From: Nevskiaceae bacterium
GTDB taxonomy: Bacteria > Pseudomonadota > Gammaproteobacteria > Nevskiales > Nevskiaceae
Direction: 5' to 3'
NCBI GenBank assembly: GCA_004298465.1
Contig: SCRT01000001.1
Span: forward strand, 310,001 to 374,000
Length of the DNA: 64,000 nt
Positions within the stretch are counted from its first letter, which is position 1; every line of letters starts with the position of its first letter. A program made the position numbers and the translations under genes. Positions 38,812 to 47,961 of this stretch are shown piece after piece. Below the pieces are notes generated by a model. It was not told where the DNA came from, did no database searches, and was given only the letters and a program-made list of their open reading frames with translations.

Positions 38812-40206
38812 ATGAACGCAATTCCACGGTGTATCCACGCCGTTATCCTCGCGGCCGGCAAAGGGACGCGCATGCGTTCCGCCCAGCCGAAGGTGCTCCA
38901 TGCCGTTGCCGGGCAGCCGATGCTCGCGCACGTCCTGCGGGCCGCCGATGCAGCCGGCGTGGCGGCCTGCCATGTCGTGCTTGGGCACGAGGCGCAACGT
39001 GTGCAGGCGTGGCTTGAGGAGCAGGCCGCGACGACGGTGCTGGTCGACACGGCGATCCAGGCGGAACAGCTTGGCACCGCGCACGCCGTGCGCATGGCCA
39101 TGCCGCAGGTTCCGGATACCGCGGTGGTTGTAGTGCTATACGGCGACGTGCCGCTGATTCCGCCGGAACTTGTCGAGGCGGTCGCTGCGGCTGCGGCAGA
39201 TGGCTTGGCGATTGTCACCGCCCGCCCGCCGGATCCCTTTGGCTACGGCCGCATCCTGCGCGATGCGGCAGGTGCCGTGCGCGGGATCATCGAAGAGCGC
39301 GATGCCAACGCCGCACAGCGCAACATCGGCGAAGTGAACACCGGGCTTCTGGCGGCCCCTGCCCGACGGCTGCGCGAATGGCTGGCCCGCGTCGGCAACG
39401 CCAATGCGAAAGGCGAGTACTACCTCACGGATGTCGTCGCGCTGGCGGTGGCCGATGGCGTGACGGTTTGTACCATCGAGGCGAGCGATCCGCAAACGGT
39501 AGAAGGCGTGAACGATGCCGTTCAACTCGCGGCGGCGGAGCGCTGCTACCAGCTGCGGTTGGCGCAGCGGCTGCTGAGACAGGGGGTGCGGTTGGCAGAC
39601 CCGGCACGCCTGGATGTGCGCGGCGAACTCGTCTGTGGGCAGGATGTCTCCATCGACGTGGGCTGCGTGTTCGAAGGCCATGTCGAGCTGGGCGACGGTG
39701 TCGTGGTCGGGCCGTACAGCGTCTTGCGTGACATGCGCGTGGGCGTCGGGTCACACATTGCCGAGCAATGCGTACTGGAAGGCTCGGAAGTGGCCGAGCG
39801 CTGCACGCTCGGGCCGTTTGCCCATCTACGGCCGGGCACACGGTTGGGCGCCGATGTGCACATCGGCAATTTTGTCGAGGTGAAGAACAGCACGCTGGCC
39901 GCCGGAGCGAAAGCCGGGCATCTGACCTACCTTGGCGACGCGACGGTCGGGGCGCGTGTGAACGTCAGCGCCGGTGTCATCACTTGCAATTACGACGGCG
40001 CGAACAAACATCGCACCGTGATCGGCGACGACGCCTTCATCGGCACCGACAGCCAGCTGGTAGCGCCTGTCACGATTGCCGCAGAGGCCTTCATTGCGGC
40101 GGGCAGCACGATCACGCGCGACGTGGCGAAGCCCGGGCTCACGATCTGCCGCGCGCGTGAACAGCACAGCTACCCGGGCTGGAAGCGGCCAGTCAAGAAA
40201 ACCTGA
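38812..40206 (+). CDS. glmU: Bifunctional GlcNAc-1-P uridylyltransferase / GlcN-1-P acetyltransferase
   Basis: Makes UDP-GlcNAc for peptidoglycan and lipopolysaccharide, 464 residues. The N-terminal uridylyltransferase has LAAGKGTRM with the catalytic Arg, LYGDVPL and GEYYLTDVV. The C-terminal left-handed beta-helix shows hexapeptide repeats and the acetyl-transfer region NFVEVKNSTL, YLGDATVG, NKHRTVIGDDAFIGTDSQLVAPV. It starts at the ATG with GGAGG seven bases upstream; in-frame codons before it run through atpC in another frame. It ends convergent with two small minus-strand genes. Confidence 0.95.
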   Translation: MNAIPRCIHAVILAAGKGTRMRSAQPKVLHAVAGQPMLAHVLRAADAAGVAACHVVLGHEAQRVQAWLEEQAATTVLVDTAIQAEQLGTAHAVRMAMPQVPDTAVVVVLYGDVPLIPPELVEAVAAAAADGLAIVTARPPDPFGYGRILRDAAGAVRGIIEERDANAAQRNIGEVNTGLLAAPARRLREWLARVGNANAKGEYYLTDVVALAVADGVTVCTIEASDPQTVEGVNDAVQLAAAERCYQLRLAQRLLRQGVRLADPARLDVRGELVCGQDVSIDVGCVFEGHVELGDGVVVGPYSVLRDMRVGVGSHIAEQCVLEGSEVAERCTLGPFAHLRPGTRLGADVHIGNFVEVKNSTLAAGAKAGHLTYLGDATVGARVNVSAGVITCNYDGANKHRTVIGDDAFIGTDSQLVAPVTIAAEAFIAAGSTITRDVAKPGLTICRAREQHSYPGWKRPVKKT

Positions 40207-40221
40207 ACTGGGCCCGTTCAG
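40203..40221. terminator. Small hairpin at the convergent end of glmU
   Basis: CTGAAC-N7-GTTCAG overlaps the glmU stop and the stop of the opposing gene. It lacks a T-run and is short, so it is weak evidence for termination. Confidence 0.3.
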
Positions 40222-40646
40222 CGGGCGCCGGGATCGTCGCCAGGCGGCTCGTTGAGTTCCCGTGACGTGGCAGGCGCCTTGAACTTCTTGCCGAGCAGCG
40301 TCAGCACGTTGCCGATGTCGCGCGAGATGTTCTGGTGCAGCTCGCGTGCGACACGCGCGGTTTCGGGCAGGTTGCTGAGGATGGGAAGCGGCAGATCGCC
40401 CAAGCTTTGGTGCAGGGTGTGGGCGATGCTGGAACCGGTGCCGAGCAGCTGCTCCGCCAGTTCGCGGTTTTCACGCAGTTCATCCATTGCCGCGATGCGT
40501 TCGGCTTGATCCTCGGCGCGGGCTTCGGCCTGTGCGGTGGCAGCGTCCAGCACGGTGCTGGCGCGACGTACGCGACGGGCAGTGAGCAGTGCGGCGGCAA
40601 GCACGGCGAGAAGGGCTGTGAGCGCGGCGATTTCAACCCAGATCAT
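40218..40646 (-). CDS. Small membrane-anchored coiled-coil protein, unknown function
   Basis: A 142-residue protein with one N-terminal transmembrane helix (about residues 5-23, IAALTALLAVLAAALLTA) followed by Arg-rich residues, indicating a cytoplasmic body. Residues 35-70 (ATAQAEARAEDQAERIAAMDE onward, Ala/Glu rich) should form a coiled coil; a second helical part follows to residue 118. It overlaps the end of the upstream gene by 14 bases. Family not recognised; the pair may form a small membrane complex. Confidence 0.6.
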   Translation of the reverse strand: MIWVEIAALTALLAVLAAALLTARRVRRASTVLDAATAQAEARAEDQAERIAAMDELRENRELAEQLLGTGSSIAHTLHQSLGDLPLPILSNLPETARVARELHQNISRDIGNVLTLLGKKFKAPATSRELNEPPGDDPGAR

Positions 40647-40989
40647 CGCTTGTCCCTCCGTTGTAGATTCTGACGCTGGCCTTGACGCCCCGCGTTTGGA
40701 GCTGCTGCAGGATGGTCTGCACCGTACGCTTGTAGACGATACGGCGGATCAGGCCGGGGGCCACCACGACCATCGGCCGCGCGAGGCGGTTTTCGGCGGC
40801 GGCCAGCTCGAAGGGGTTGAGGATCTCGATGCCGATGATCGGCGCGGAACTCGTCGTCACGATACCGGGGGCTCGGGCGAGTCGGGCGTGCAGGGCCTGG
40901 AGCTGGCGACGCGTGGCGACGAGTTCGCGCAGGAGCAGGCCGGTCCCCACGAGTGCCACGATCCCCAGGCTGATGACCACAAATGCCAT
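40633..40989 (-). CDS. Small membrane-anchored protein, unknown function
   Basis: A 118-residue protein with an N-terminal transmembrane helix (MAFVVISLGIVALVGTGLLL), a short Leu/Ala/Arg helix and a compact C-terminal domain: IIGIEILNPFELAAAENRLA, then LIRRIVYKRTVQTILQQLQTRGVKASVRIY. The domain's alternating pattern suggests an alpha/beta fold. The start at 40989 has a GGGAG-type site; an earlier in-frame start would add 11 residues before the helix. It is coupled to the coiled-coil gene downstream and diverges from glmS. Family not recognised. Confidence 0.6.
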   Translation of the reverse strand: MAFVVISLGIVALVGTGLLLRELVATRRQLQALHARLARAPGIVTTSSAPIIGIEILNPFELAAAENRLARPMVVVAPGLIRRIVYKRTVQTILQQLQTRGVKASVRIYNGGTSDDLG

Positions 40990-41121
40990 GAACCTGCTCC
41001 CTGTTTGCGATGTCGCGCACACTTTACGACACCCGATGGAGGAGACGTGGGGTGCGAAGCGTGCGATGTGCCCTGATAATGCCGAGATATTTTCCTGAAG
41101 ACTTCAGCAGGTGCATGAGAC

Positions 41122-42966
41122 ATGTGTGGAATCGTGGGCGCGGTCGCGGACCGGGACGTTACACCGATGTTGCTGGAAGGATTGCAGCGGCTTGAATACC
41201 GCGGCTACGACTCGGCTGGCATTGCACTGATCATCGGCGGACGGCTGCAAGTGCAGCGCGCCGTAGGCAAGGTTGCGCAGCTTGTCGAGCGCTTGAACGA
41301 GCAGCCGATCAGCGGTACGGTTGGCATCGCCCACTCGCGCTGGGCCACCCACGGCGGCGTGACGGAAGCGAACGCGCACCCGCACGTCTCCCCGTCCACG
41401 GCGGCGCCGCGAATTGCCGTGGTGCACAACGGCATCGTCGAGAATTACGCCGAACTGCGTGAGCAATTGATCGCGCAGGGCTACGTCTTTGCTTCCGAGA
41501 CCGACACTGAGGTCATCGCGCACCTCGTCCATGCACAGCTTGCCGGGGGGCTTTCGCTGGCGGATGCCGTGCGTGCCGCCATGCACCGGCTGGAAGGCGC
41601 CTACGCTATCGTCGTGGTGGACGCGCAGGCCCCGGACCGTTTCGTCGCGGCGCGCGTTGCCAGCCCGCTGGTCGTGGGGCTGGGAGAGCAAGCGAACTAC
41701 GTGGCGTCTGATGTGCAGGCCCTGCTGCCGCAGACGCATCGTTTCATTTTCCTGCAGGAAGGCGATGTCGCGGAAATCACCGTTGGTGAGGCCCATATAA
41801 CCGATGTCGAGGGCAAGGTTGTCCAGCGCGAGGAGACGGTTTCTGGGTTGAGCGCCGGCACCGTGGAGCGGGGATCGTTCCGGCACTTCATGCTCAAGGA
41901 AATCCACGAACAGCCGCATGCAGTGGCGGATACATTGTCGGAGCGCCTGAGCGCCCGACACGTGCTGGGTGCCGCCTTCGGTGCACGCGCGCACGAGCTG
42001 CTGCCCCAGGTGCGTGCCGTGCACATCGTGGCGTGCGGGACCAGCTATCACGCCGGGCTCGTCGCGCGTTACTACCTGGAACAGTGGGCGCGCGTGCAGT
42101 GCACGGTGGAAGTGGCAAGCGAATACCGTTACCGCAAGCCGGTCGTGGCGCCGGGCACGCTGTTTGTCGCCATCTCCCAGTCTGGCGAGACGGCGGACAC
42201 GCTAGCCGCCATGCGGGCGGCTCGCGAACGCGGGTATCTGGCCACGCTGGTGATCTGCAACGTGCCGGAATCCTCGCTGGTGCGCGAGGCCGATCTGCAT
42301 CTCATGACGCGCGCCGGGCCGGAAATCGGTGTGGCGAGCACGAAGGCTTTCACCACCCAGCTCGTCGGGCTGGCGCTGCTGGGACTGGCCTTGGCGCAGG
42401 CCCGCCAGATCGATGAACGCCTTGTCGCGTTGGCCGTGCGGCAGTTGCGGCGCCTGCCGGAAATGCTGGAGCGCACGCTGGCGCTGGATGCTCCGATCCG
42501 GCGCTGGGCAGAGGAATTTGTCGACAAGCGCCACGCGCTGTTCCTCGGGCGAGGTGCGAGCTATCCGATCGCGCTGGAAGGCGCGCTCAAGCTCAAGGAG
42601 ATCTCCTATATCCACGCCGAAGCCTACGCCGCGGGTGAACTCAAGCACGGGCCGCTGGCGCTGGTGGATGCGGATATGCCGGTCGTTGCCGTGGCGCCGA
42701 ACGATGCGCTGATCGACAAACTGCGTTCGAACCTGCAGGAAGTGCGTGCCCGCGGCGGCAAACTCTACGTGCTGGCAGACCCCTGCACCGGGTATTCCTC
42801 CGGCGACGGCATCGAGGTGCTCGCCATGCCGGAGCGCGTGGCGCCGCTGCAGGTGCCCATCGTCTACACGCTGCCCTTGCAGCTTTTGGCCTACCACGTG
42901 GCCGTGATGCGCGGTACGGACGTCGACCAGCCGCGCAACCTTGCAAAGTCGGTGACGGTGGAATAG
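41122..42966 (+). CDS. glmS: Glucosamine-fructose-6-phosphate aminotransferase
   Basis: Supplies glucosamine-6-phosphate, the first step toward UDP-GlcNAc. The 614 residues have an N-terminal glutaminase with Cys2 as nucleophile (MCGIVGAV, then LEYRGYDSAG and HSRWATHGGVTEANAHPH) and two C-terminal SIS domains (ACGTSYHAGL, SQSGETADTLAA, ASTKAFTTQ). The C-terminus DQPRNLAKSVTVE is canonical and needed for catalysis. It pairs functionally with glmU 1 kb upstream. GATAAT (41074-41079) is a possible -10 box, but no good -35 is seen. No glmS ribozyme-like leader is evident. Confidence 0.96.
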   Translation: MCGIVGAVADRDVTPMLLEGLQRLEYRGYDSAGIALIIGGRLQVQRAVGKVAQLVERLNEQPISGTVGIAHSRWATHGGVTEANAHPHVSPSTAAPRIAVVHNGIVENYAELREQLIAQGYVFASETDTEVIAHLVHAQLAGGLSLADAVRAAMHRLEGAYAIVVVDAQAPDRFVAARVASPLVVGLGEQANYVASDVQALLPQTHRFIFLQEGDVAEITVGEAHITDVEGKVVQREETVSGLSAGTVERGSFRHFMLKEIHEQPHAVADTLSERLSARHVLGAAFGARAHELLPQVRAVHIVACGTSYHAGLVARYYLEQWARVQCTVEVASEYRYRKPVVAPGTLFVAISQSGETADTLAAMRAARERGYLATLVICNVPESSLVREADLHLMTRAGPEIGVASTKAFTTQLVGLALLGLALAQARQIDERLVALAVRQLRRLPEMLERTLALDAPIRRWAEEFVDKRHALFLGRGASYPIALEGALKLKEISYIHAEAYAAGELKHGPLALVDADMPVVAVAPNDALIDKLRSNLQEVRARGGKLYVLADPCTGYSSGDGIEVLAMPERVAPLQVPIVYTLPLQLLAYHVAVMRGTDVDQPRNLAKSVTVE

Positions 42967-43074
42967 CGCACATTCAGGCAAGATTCATGCGTTGCAGGGC
43001 ATCCTGCACGCGACATCGAACCACTGGATGTCGACTTTCAAGTTCCCTTTTAAGCCTTCTTCAAGGAGTCATCG

Positions 43075-43539
43075 ATGAAAAAGATCGTTCTCGCAGTTGC
43101 CGCTTCCGCCCTCAGCTTTGGCGTTGCACATGCGGCCGGCCTGTCTCTCGGCGTCAATGCCGCCACCCCGTCGCTGTCGGACACGGTGAACTCCACGGTC
43201 TCCGGCGTGCAGGCGGATGTGAAGGGCTCCGCGCATGCGGTCCGCGATTCGGCCAAGTCCAGCGTTGCCGAGCAGAAAGCGAAGATCAGGGCCGAGCGCG
43301 AAGCGCGTGCGAAGGCGTCTGCAGAGAGGCGGGAAGCAGCGCGTGCCAAGCTCAAGGCGCGCACGGACGCGGCGAATGCGAAAGTCAACGGCGCAGTAAA
43401 CTCCGGCGCCAGCAAGGTGTCGGGCGCCCTGAACCAGGCGACGGGTGCCGTCAGCGGTACCGGCGCGTCGGTCAATGCAGCGGGTGGTGTCGGTGGTACC
43501 GGCGCGTCGGCCAATGCGACAGCGAACGTGGGCAAATAA
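43075..43539 (+). CDS. Secreted Ala-rich helical protein with C-terminal Gly/Ala repeats
   Basis: A 154-residue protein with a clear signal peptide (MKKIVLAVAASALSFGVAHAA). The middle (about residues 60-105) is a highly charged Lys/Arg/Ala/Glu helix likely to form a coiled coil. The C-terminus contains a Gly-Thr-Gly-Ala-Ser-x-Asn-Ala unit occurring twice. The start has a strong AAGGAG site and the gene ends with a strong terminator, so it is a single-gene unit. It looks like a periplasmic or surface structural protein; I know no family with a function. Confidence 0.75.
   Translation: MKKIVLAVAASALSFGVAHAAGLSLGVNAATPSLSDTVNSTVSGVQADVKGSAHAVRDSAKSSVAEQKAKIRAEREARAKASAERREAARAKLKARTDAANAKVNGAVNSGASKVSGALNQATGAVSGTGASVNAAGGVGGTGASANATANVGK
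43456..43517 (+). repeat. Direct repeat inside the Ala-rich protein gene
   Basis: A 23-base unit at 43456-43478 recurs at 43495-43517 with one mismatch. It encodes the repeated Gly-Thr-Gly-Ala-Ser segment. Such a pair can expand or shrink by slippage or recombination. Confidence 0.8.
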
Positions 43540-43561
43540 GCCACGGCAGCGGTCGTTGCAC

Positions 43562-43594
43562 GCCGGGAGCGCAGGCTGCGCTTCCGGCTTTTTT
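43562..43594 (+). terminator. Strong intrinsic terminator
   Basis: Twelve-base arms GCCGGGAGCGCA and TGCGCTTCCGGC with one G-U pair, a GGC loop and six Ts directly after. It ends the Ala-rich protein gene. Confidence 0.9.
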
Positions 43595-43612
43595 ATGCGA
43601 CGAGTTCATGGG

Positions 43613-45160
43613 ATGGGAACGGACGTGAGTGAACGACGGATGGCGGGACACGGAGCAGTCGATTGGCCGGCGCTGCCGCTGGGCCGCATCGTTACGGAAC
43701 GTGGGGCTCTGACGCCGTACGAGATTCCTGAACGCGGCGCGCCTGGCTACACGAACTGCGTACTGCAACCTGGCAGCGAGGTAGAAGTCGGCCAGCTGCT
43801 GCGGGCCGCCACGCAGACCCGCCGCCCGCTCGTCATCAGCGCCGGCCGCACCGGGCTGGTCGAGGCCCAGCGCCCGCAAGATGAAACCGTCCTGTCGCTC
43901 GAACGCCTCAAGCACCCGTTGCAGTTCACGCTCGCCGACGGCCGAAGCTGCGCGTTGCCAGTCCACGGCGATGCCGGTGCTGTGCTGAATGCCTGGTGGC
44001 AGGCGCAAGGCCAGCCGGATGTGGCGGGCGCCACGGTCGAAGTCGAGGCCGGGATGGCTGTGGATGCCGTGAATGAACTGCTTGCGCCGCTCGGCCTGCG
44101 GTGGCCGATGGAGCTCGGCTCCAGCAGCGCGGCGAGTGTCGGCGGCTGCGTGGCCAACGCTTCCGCGGGCGCGAACGCCGTACGCCATGGTACGGCGGCG
44201 CATCTGTGCGAGCAGGCTTGGGGCTGGTGGGCGGATGGCACGTCGGCCGGGCCATTCAGCGGTCCGTGCTGGCGGCTGCCAGCACCGGAGCAGCTGGCGA
44301 TCGATTCCACGCACGTTGACCCGACGCTGGGGCTGATTGGCTCGCAAGGCGTGTTCGGCGTCATCACTCGCGTGCGGCTGCGGCTGTGCAAGCAGCCGGC
44401 AGCGCGTGAAGGCGTGCTGGTTCCAGTAGCCGACATGGCCCATGCGATGCGGGTGCTTGCAGCTGCGCAGGCGGCATTTCCAGATGCCGTCGAAGAGTTC
44501 GAATTCATCGGCCGCGGTGCACTGGAGTGTGTCATGCACCACCTGGGCAGCAAGGTTGCGCTGCCGTTCGCGCCACAGCGCACGCGTGACTGGTGTGTAC
44601 TGCTGCAAGTAGAAGGCAGTGATCCGGAAACGCTCGCGGGCCAGCTTTACGCGCTGCTGGCGGACACATTGAAAATCGACGATGCCGACATCGGCTACGC
44701 GCCGCTGCCGGTGCTCAAGCGCATCCGCCATTCGATCACGGAAGCCAGCAATGCCCGCATGCGGCAGCGTGGCGGCGGCCGCCTGAGCTTCGACACCGCC
44801 GTGCCGCGGGTCCGCTTCGGGACTTATCTGGATGCCTTGGCCGGTGAACTGCTGCGGGAATTCCCAGACCTCGAACTCGTTGCCTTCGGCCACGCCGGCG
44901 TGGGCGGCGCGCATCTGCACCTGATCGGTTCCGCCGACCATCCGGTGGCGGTGGTACATGATGCGGTCATCGCCCGCATATTCGACGTGACGGCAGCCCA
45001 TGGCGGAACGTATTCCGCGGAACACGGCGTAGGCCCGAAATGGGCGGATGAATTCCGGCGCCGTGCCGATCCGCGGCAATTCGACCGCCTGCGCGCCGAA
45101 AAACGCCGGCGCGATCCTTCCGGTATCCTCAACCCCCGCAGTTTCGGGCTGCTCGACTGA
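43613..45160 (+). CDS. FAD-linked oxidoreductase (Dld/GlcD, D-2-hydroxyacid type)
   Basis: An oxidoreductase of about 515 residues. The N-terminal PCMH-type FAD domain has VISAGRTGLVEAQRP (pyrophosphate loop) and ELGSSSAASVGGCVANASAG, and the C-terminal FAD-oxidase domain ends with GTYSAEHGVGPKW, the counterpart of SAEHGxG in D-lactate and D-2-hydroxyglutarate dehydrogenases. FGHAGVGGAHLHL carries the conserved His residues. The natural substrate is likely a D-2-hydroxyacid. The start is uncertain: ATGs at 43595, 43613 and 43640 and a GTG at 43625 are in frame, and 43595 would lie inside the preceding terminator's tail. Confidence 0.82.
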   Translation: MGTDVSERRMAGHGAVDWPALPLGRIVTERGALTPYEIPERGAPGYTNCVLQPGSEVEVGQLLRAATQTRRPLVISAGRTGLVEAQRPQDETVLSLERLKHPLQFTLADGRSCALPVHGDAGAVLNAWWQAQGQPDVAGATVEVEAGMAVDAVNELLAPLGLRWPMELGSSSAASVGGCVANASAGANAVRHGTAAHLCEQAWGWWADGTSAGPFSGPCWRLPAPEQLAIDSTHVDPTLGLIGSQGVFGVITRVRLRLCKQPAAREGVLVPVADMAHAMRVLAAAQAAFPDAVEEFEFIGRGALECVMHHLGSKVALPFAPQRTRDWCVLLQVEGSDPETLAGQLYALLADTLKIDDADIGYAPLPVLKRIRHSITEASNARMRQRGGGRLSFDTAVPRVRFGTYLDALAGELLREFPDLELVAFGHAGVGGAHLHLIGSADHPVAVVHDAVIARIFDVTAAHGGTYSAEHGVGPKWADEFRRRADPRQFDRLRAEKRRRDPSGILNPRSFGLLD

Positions 45161-45216
45161 GCCGGTCGAGCGGCGCGGAAAACAACGCGCGGATGGCGGG
45201 TTTCACAGAGGTGAAG

Positions 45217-47349
45217 ATGAATCGGGCGATCAAGGTTTTTCTCGGGCTGGTCGCGGCGTTCGTCGTGCTGGTGGTGCTCGGGGTGCTCTACGTGGCGGTG
45301 TTCTTCGACGCCAACGCTTACCGCGACACGATCATCTCCAGGATCGAGGCGCAGACCGGGCGCAGCCTCGCGCTGGGTGATATCCACCTCAGCGTGTTTC
45401 CCACGCTGGGGCTGAAGATCGACGATGCGGCACTCGGCAACCTGCCTGGGTTCGGGAAAAAGTCCTTTGCCACGGTCAAGCAGGCAGACGTGGCCGTGCG
45501 GTTGGTGCCGCTGCTGCTGCATCGCGAGTTGCGGATCAACGCGATCTACGTGTCCGGCCTGACGGTCGACCTGCGACGCAATGCGGACGGCAACACGAAC
45601 TGGAGCGATCTCGTGACCACGGGCAAGCCGGCGCCCGCGGCACACGTCAAGGCCGAGGGCTTCAATCTGCGGACGGTTGAAATCGGCTCCATCAGTGTCA
45701 CGGGTGCGGCCGTCCACTATGCCGATGCGCGCACTCGCGCCACGTACCGGCTGGATGATTTCAGCCTGAACATCTCCTCGTTGCAGACACAACGGCCGAG
45801 CACGTTTCGCACGCAGTTCAAGATGGCCAGCGATGCGCCGGAAGTGACGTCGGAGGTCAAGGCGACGGGCAAGCTGACCTTCGATCTCGCGGCGAAGCGC
45901 TATGGCGTGCAGGACCTCAAGCTCGCGGTGCACGCCGTCGGTGCTGCCGTACCGGGCAAGGAACAGGAACTCAAGCTGTCGGGCGACGTCGATTACGACA
46001 GGGCACAGGACGCGCTGCGGCTGGCTTCCGGTCGGCTCGACGTGGCTGGCGTCAGCGCCTATGCGAGTGTCGATGTGGAAAACCTCACACGTGACACGCT
46101 GCGCTATTCAGGCAACTTGCGCGTTGATTCCTTCAACCCGCGCGCCGTGCTCGGCAGCCTCGGGATGGCCGGCTACCGGCCGACTGACATCGACGCCCTC
46201 AAGGTCGCGACCCTCAGCGCCAAGGTGAATGGCACGCGCGATTCGCTGGCTCTTGCGGATCTGACGCTCAAGCTGGACGACACCACGCTGGGGGGCGCGC
46301 TGGCCTTCACGTCCCTGAAGTCTCCCGCCGTGAAGTTCGACCTGCAGCTCGACAAGCTCAATGCCGACCGCTACGTGCCGATTTCGCCGCGAGCGTCCCT
46401 GGCGGCCGCGTCGCGCGACCCTGCGGTGACCGGGGACGTGCCGATCCCGATGGACGTACTGGATGGCTTTTCCGCACAGGGCACGCTCAAGGCCGGCCAG
46501 CTGACGCTGCACGGTATCAAGATGACGGATGCCGCCGTCAAGCTCGCCGCGCGCGCTGGCAGTGCCAAGAAAATCGACCTGCAAGCCAAGCTCTATGGTG
46601 GTTCAGTCGTGAGCAGCACCCGTGCGGTACCGGGCGCAACGGCGCGCTACACGGAGAAGCTGGCGTTGAAGGGTGTCGACATCGAGCCGCTGCTGAAGGA
46701 CGCGACCGGGAAGGATTTTGTCGCTGGGCGCGGCAACGTGGAAGCGGATCTGGCGGCATCGGGAGCAAGTGTCGATGCACTGTTGAAGACGTCGAGTGGC
46801 AAGGTCGCGTTGTCGCTCGCGGATGGTCAGGTGAAAGGTTTCGACCTGGGTCATCTGGCGCGCCAGGTACAAAGCCTGGTGGACAGCGGTGGCAATGTGG
46901 ATGCCGTGCAGACCACGACCGCGCAGACAACCGACTTCACCGCGCTCACCGCCAGCGGCAAGCTCGCCGCGGGCGTGCTGACTTCGAACGACCTCAAGGG
47001 CGCCAGCCCCTTGCTGCGGCTGGCCGGTGCGGGCAGTGTCGATTTCGTGAACAGTACCATCGACTACACGCTCAAGCCGACGTTCGTGAATACGGCGACC
47101 GGGCAGGGCGGCAAAACCATGGCGGACTTGCGCGGCGTCACGATTCCCGTGCTCATCACCGGGCCTTTCGACAAGATCCGCTATCGCCCCGATCTCGACG
47201 CGCTGCTGAAAGGCAAGGTGAAGCAGGAAGTGGCGCGCCAGCTCGAAAAACACAAGGACGAGATCCGCAAGGGTCGGGAACACCTGAAGAAAGAGATCGA
47301 CAAGAGCTTGCAGAAAGGCTTGAAGGGCTTGCTGGGTGGCAGCAACTGA
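45217..47349 (+). CDS. AsmA-family outer-membrane biogenesis protein
   Basis: A 710-residue AsmA-like protein: one N-terminal transmembrane helix (MNRAIKVFLGLVAAFVVLVVLGVLYV) and a large periplasmic part with the family start DANAYRDTIISRIEAQTGR. The C-terminal AsmA domain has GNVEADLAASGASVDALLKTSSGKVALS and a basic end. AsmA/TamB-type proteins form long beta-taco structures thought to conduct lipids between membranes. GAGGTGAAG precedes the ATG at 45217. It is followed 12 bases later by the SRPBCC gene and then mutY. The link to mutY is probably just operon context. Confidence 0.9.
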   Translation: MNRAIKVFLGLVAAFVVLVVLGVLYVAVFFDANAYRDTIISRIEAQTGRSLALGDIHLSVFPTLGLKIDDAALGNLPGFGKKSFATVKQADVAVRLVPLLLHRELRINAIYVSGLTVDLRRNADGNTNWSDLVTTGKPAPAAHVKAEGFNLRTVEIGSISVTGAAVHYADARTRATYRLDDFSLNISSLQTQRPSTFRTQFKMASDAPEVTSEVKATGKLTFDLAAKRYGVQDLKLAVHAVGAAVPGKEQELKLSGDVDYDRAQDALRLASGRLDVAGVSAYASVDVENLTRDTLRYSGNLRVDSFNPRAVLGSLGMAGYRPTDIDALKVATLSAKVNGTRDSLALADLTLKLDDTTLGGALAFTSLKSPAVKFDLQLDKLNADRYVPISPRASLAAASRDPAVTGDVPIPMDVLDGFSAQGTLKAGQLTLHGIKMTDAAVKLAARAGSAKKIDLQAKLYGGSVVSSTRAVPGATARYTEKLALKGVDIEPLLKDATGKDFVAGRGNVEADLAASGASVDALLKTSSGKVALSLADGQVKGFDLGHLARQVQSLVDSGGNVDAVQTTTAQTTDFTALTASGKLAAGVLTSNDLKGASPLLRLAGAGSVDFVNSTIDYTLKPTFVNTATGQGGKTMADLRGVTIPVLITGPFDKIRYRPDLDALLKGKVKQEVARQLEKHKDEIRKGREHLKKEIDKSLQKGLKGLLGGSN

Positions 47350-47361
47350 CGCGAGGCCGCA

Positions 47362-47961
47362 GTGTTGAAGGGCGCGGCGTGGGGGCTTGCGGCATTGGTG
47401 GCCGTGACGGGCGTGGCAGGGTATTGCGCGGCGGCGGAAGTGCAGCAGGCCATCGTCGGCCACAAGGGGTCGCGTTATCACCTGGACCTGCGCATGCGAC
47501 TTGAGATTCCGGCTGGGGCGGCATGGCAGGTGTTCACGGATTTCGCCGCCCTGCGCGAGCTCAATCCCATCATCACAGAGGTCCATGCCACGCGCATTGC
47601 GGCCGACCGCTTCGAGGTCGATGCCACCGTCCACGCTTGCGTGCTGGTGTTCTGCCGCAGCGTGCGGCAGTTGCAGGATGTGCGGCTTTATCCGCAGGCC
47701 CAAGGCGGCGTGATCGACGGCCGCGTGGTGCCGGCGCACAGCGACTTCAGCTATGGGATACAGCGCTGGGACATCGCTCCATGCTCGGCTGAGGCGCAAA
47801 CCACCTGCCTGCGGTTCGTCGCGGATCTGGAGCCGAAGTTCTGGATTCCGCCGTGGATCGGCAGCGTCCTCGTCGAACACAAGATGCGCAAGGAAGCGGA
47901 GACGGTCGCGCGCAACGTGGAACTCAAGGTGCTGCGCAACCGGCAAGCGGCACAGCCATGA
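47362..47961 (+). CDS. SRPBCC (START/polyketide-cyclase-like) protein with N-terminal signal
   Basis: A 199-residue protein from a GTG start with GAGG upstream. A hydrophobic N-terminus (LAALVAVTGVAGYCAAAEV) suggests export. The rest fits the SRPBCC helix-grip fold: LRMRLEIPAGAAWQVFTDFAALRELNP, a hydrophobic-ligand pocket fold used for lipids and aromatic compounds. Close packing after AsmA suggests a periplasmic lipid-binding role; this is inference. The stop overlaps mutY by four bases (ATGA). Confidence 0.75.
   Translation: MLKGAAWGLAALVAVTGVAGYCAAAEVQQAIVGHKGSRYHLDLRMRLEIPAGAAWQVFTDFAALRELNPIITEVHATRIAADRFEVDATVHACVLVFCRSVRQLQDVRLYPQAQGGVIDGRVVPAHSDFSYGIQRWDIAPCSAEAQTTCLRFVADLEPKFWIPPWIGSVLVEHKMRKEAETVARNVELKVLRNRQAAQP

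Noticed and set aside
42989-43011. Bulged hairpin (TGCAGG/CCTGCA) after glmS considered as terminator
   Set aside because: Only six clean pairs, a bulge and no T-run; not strong enough to annotate.
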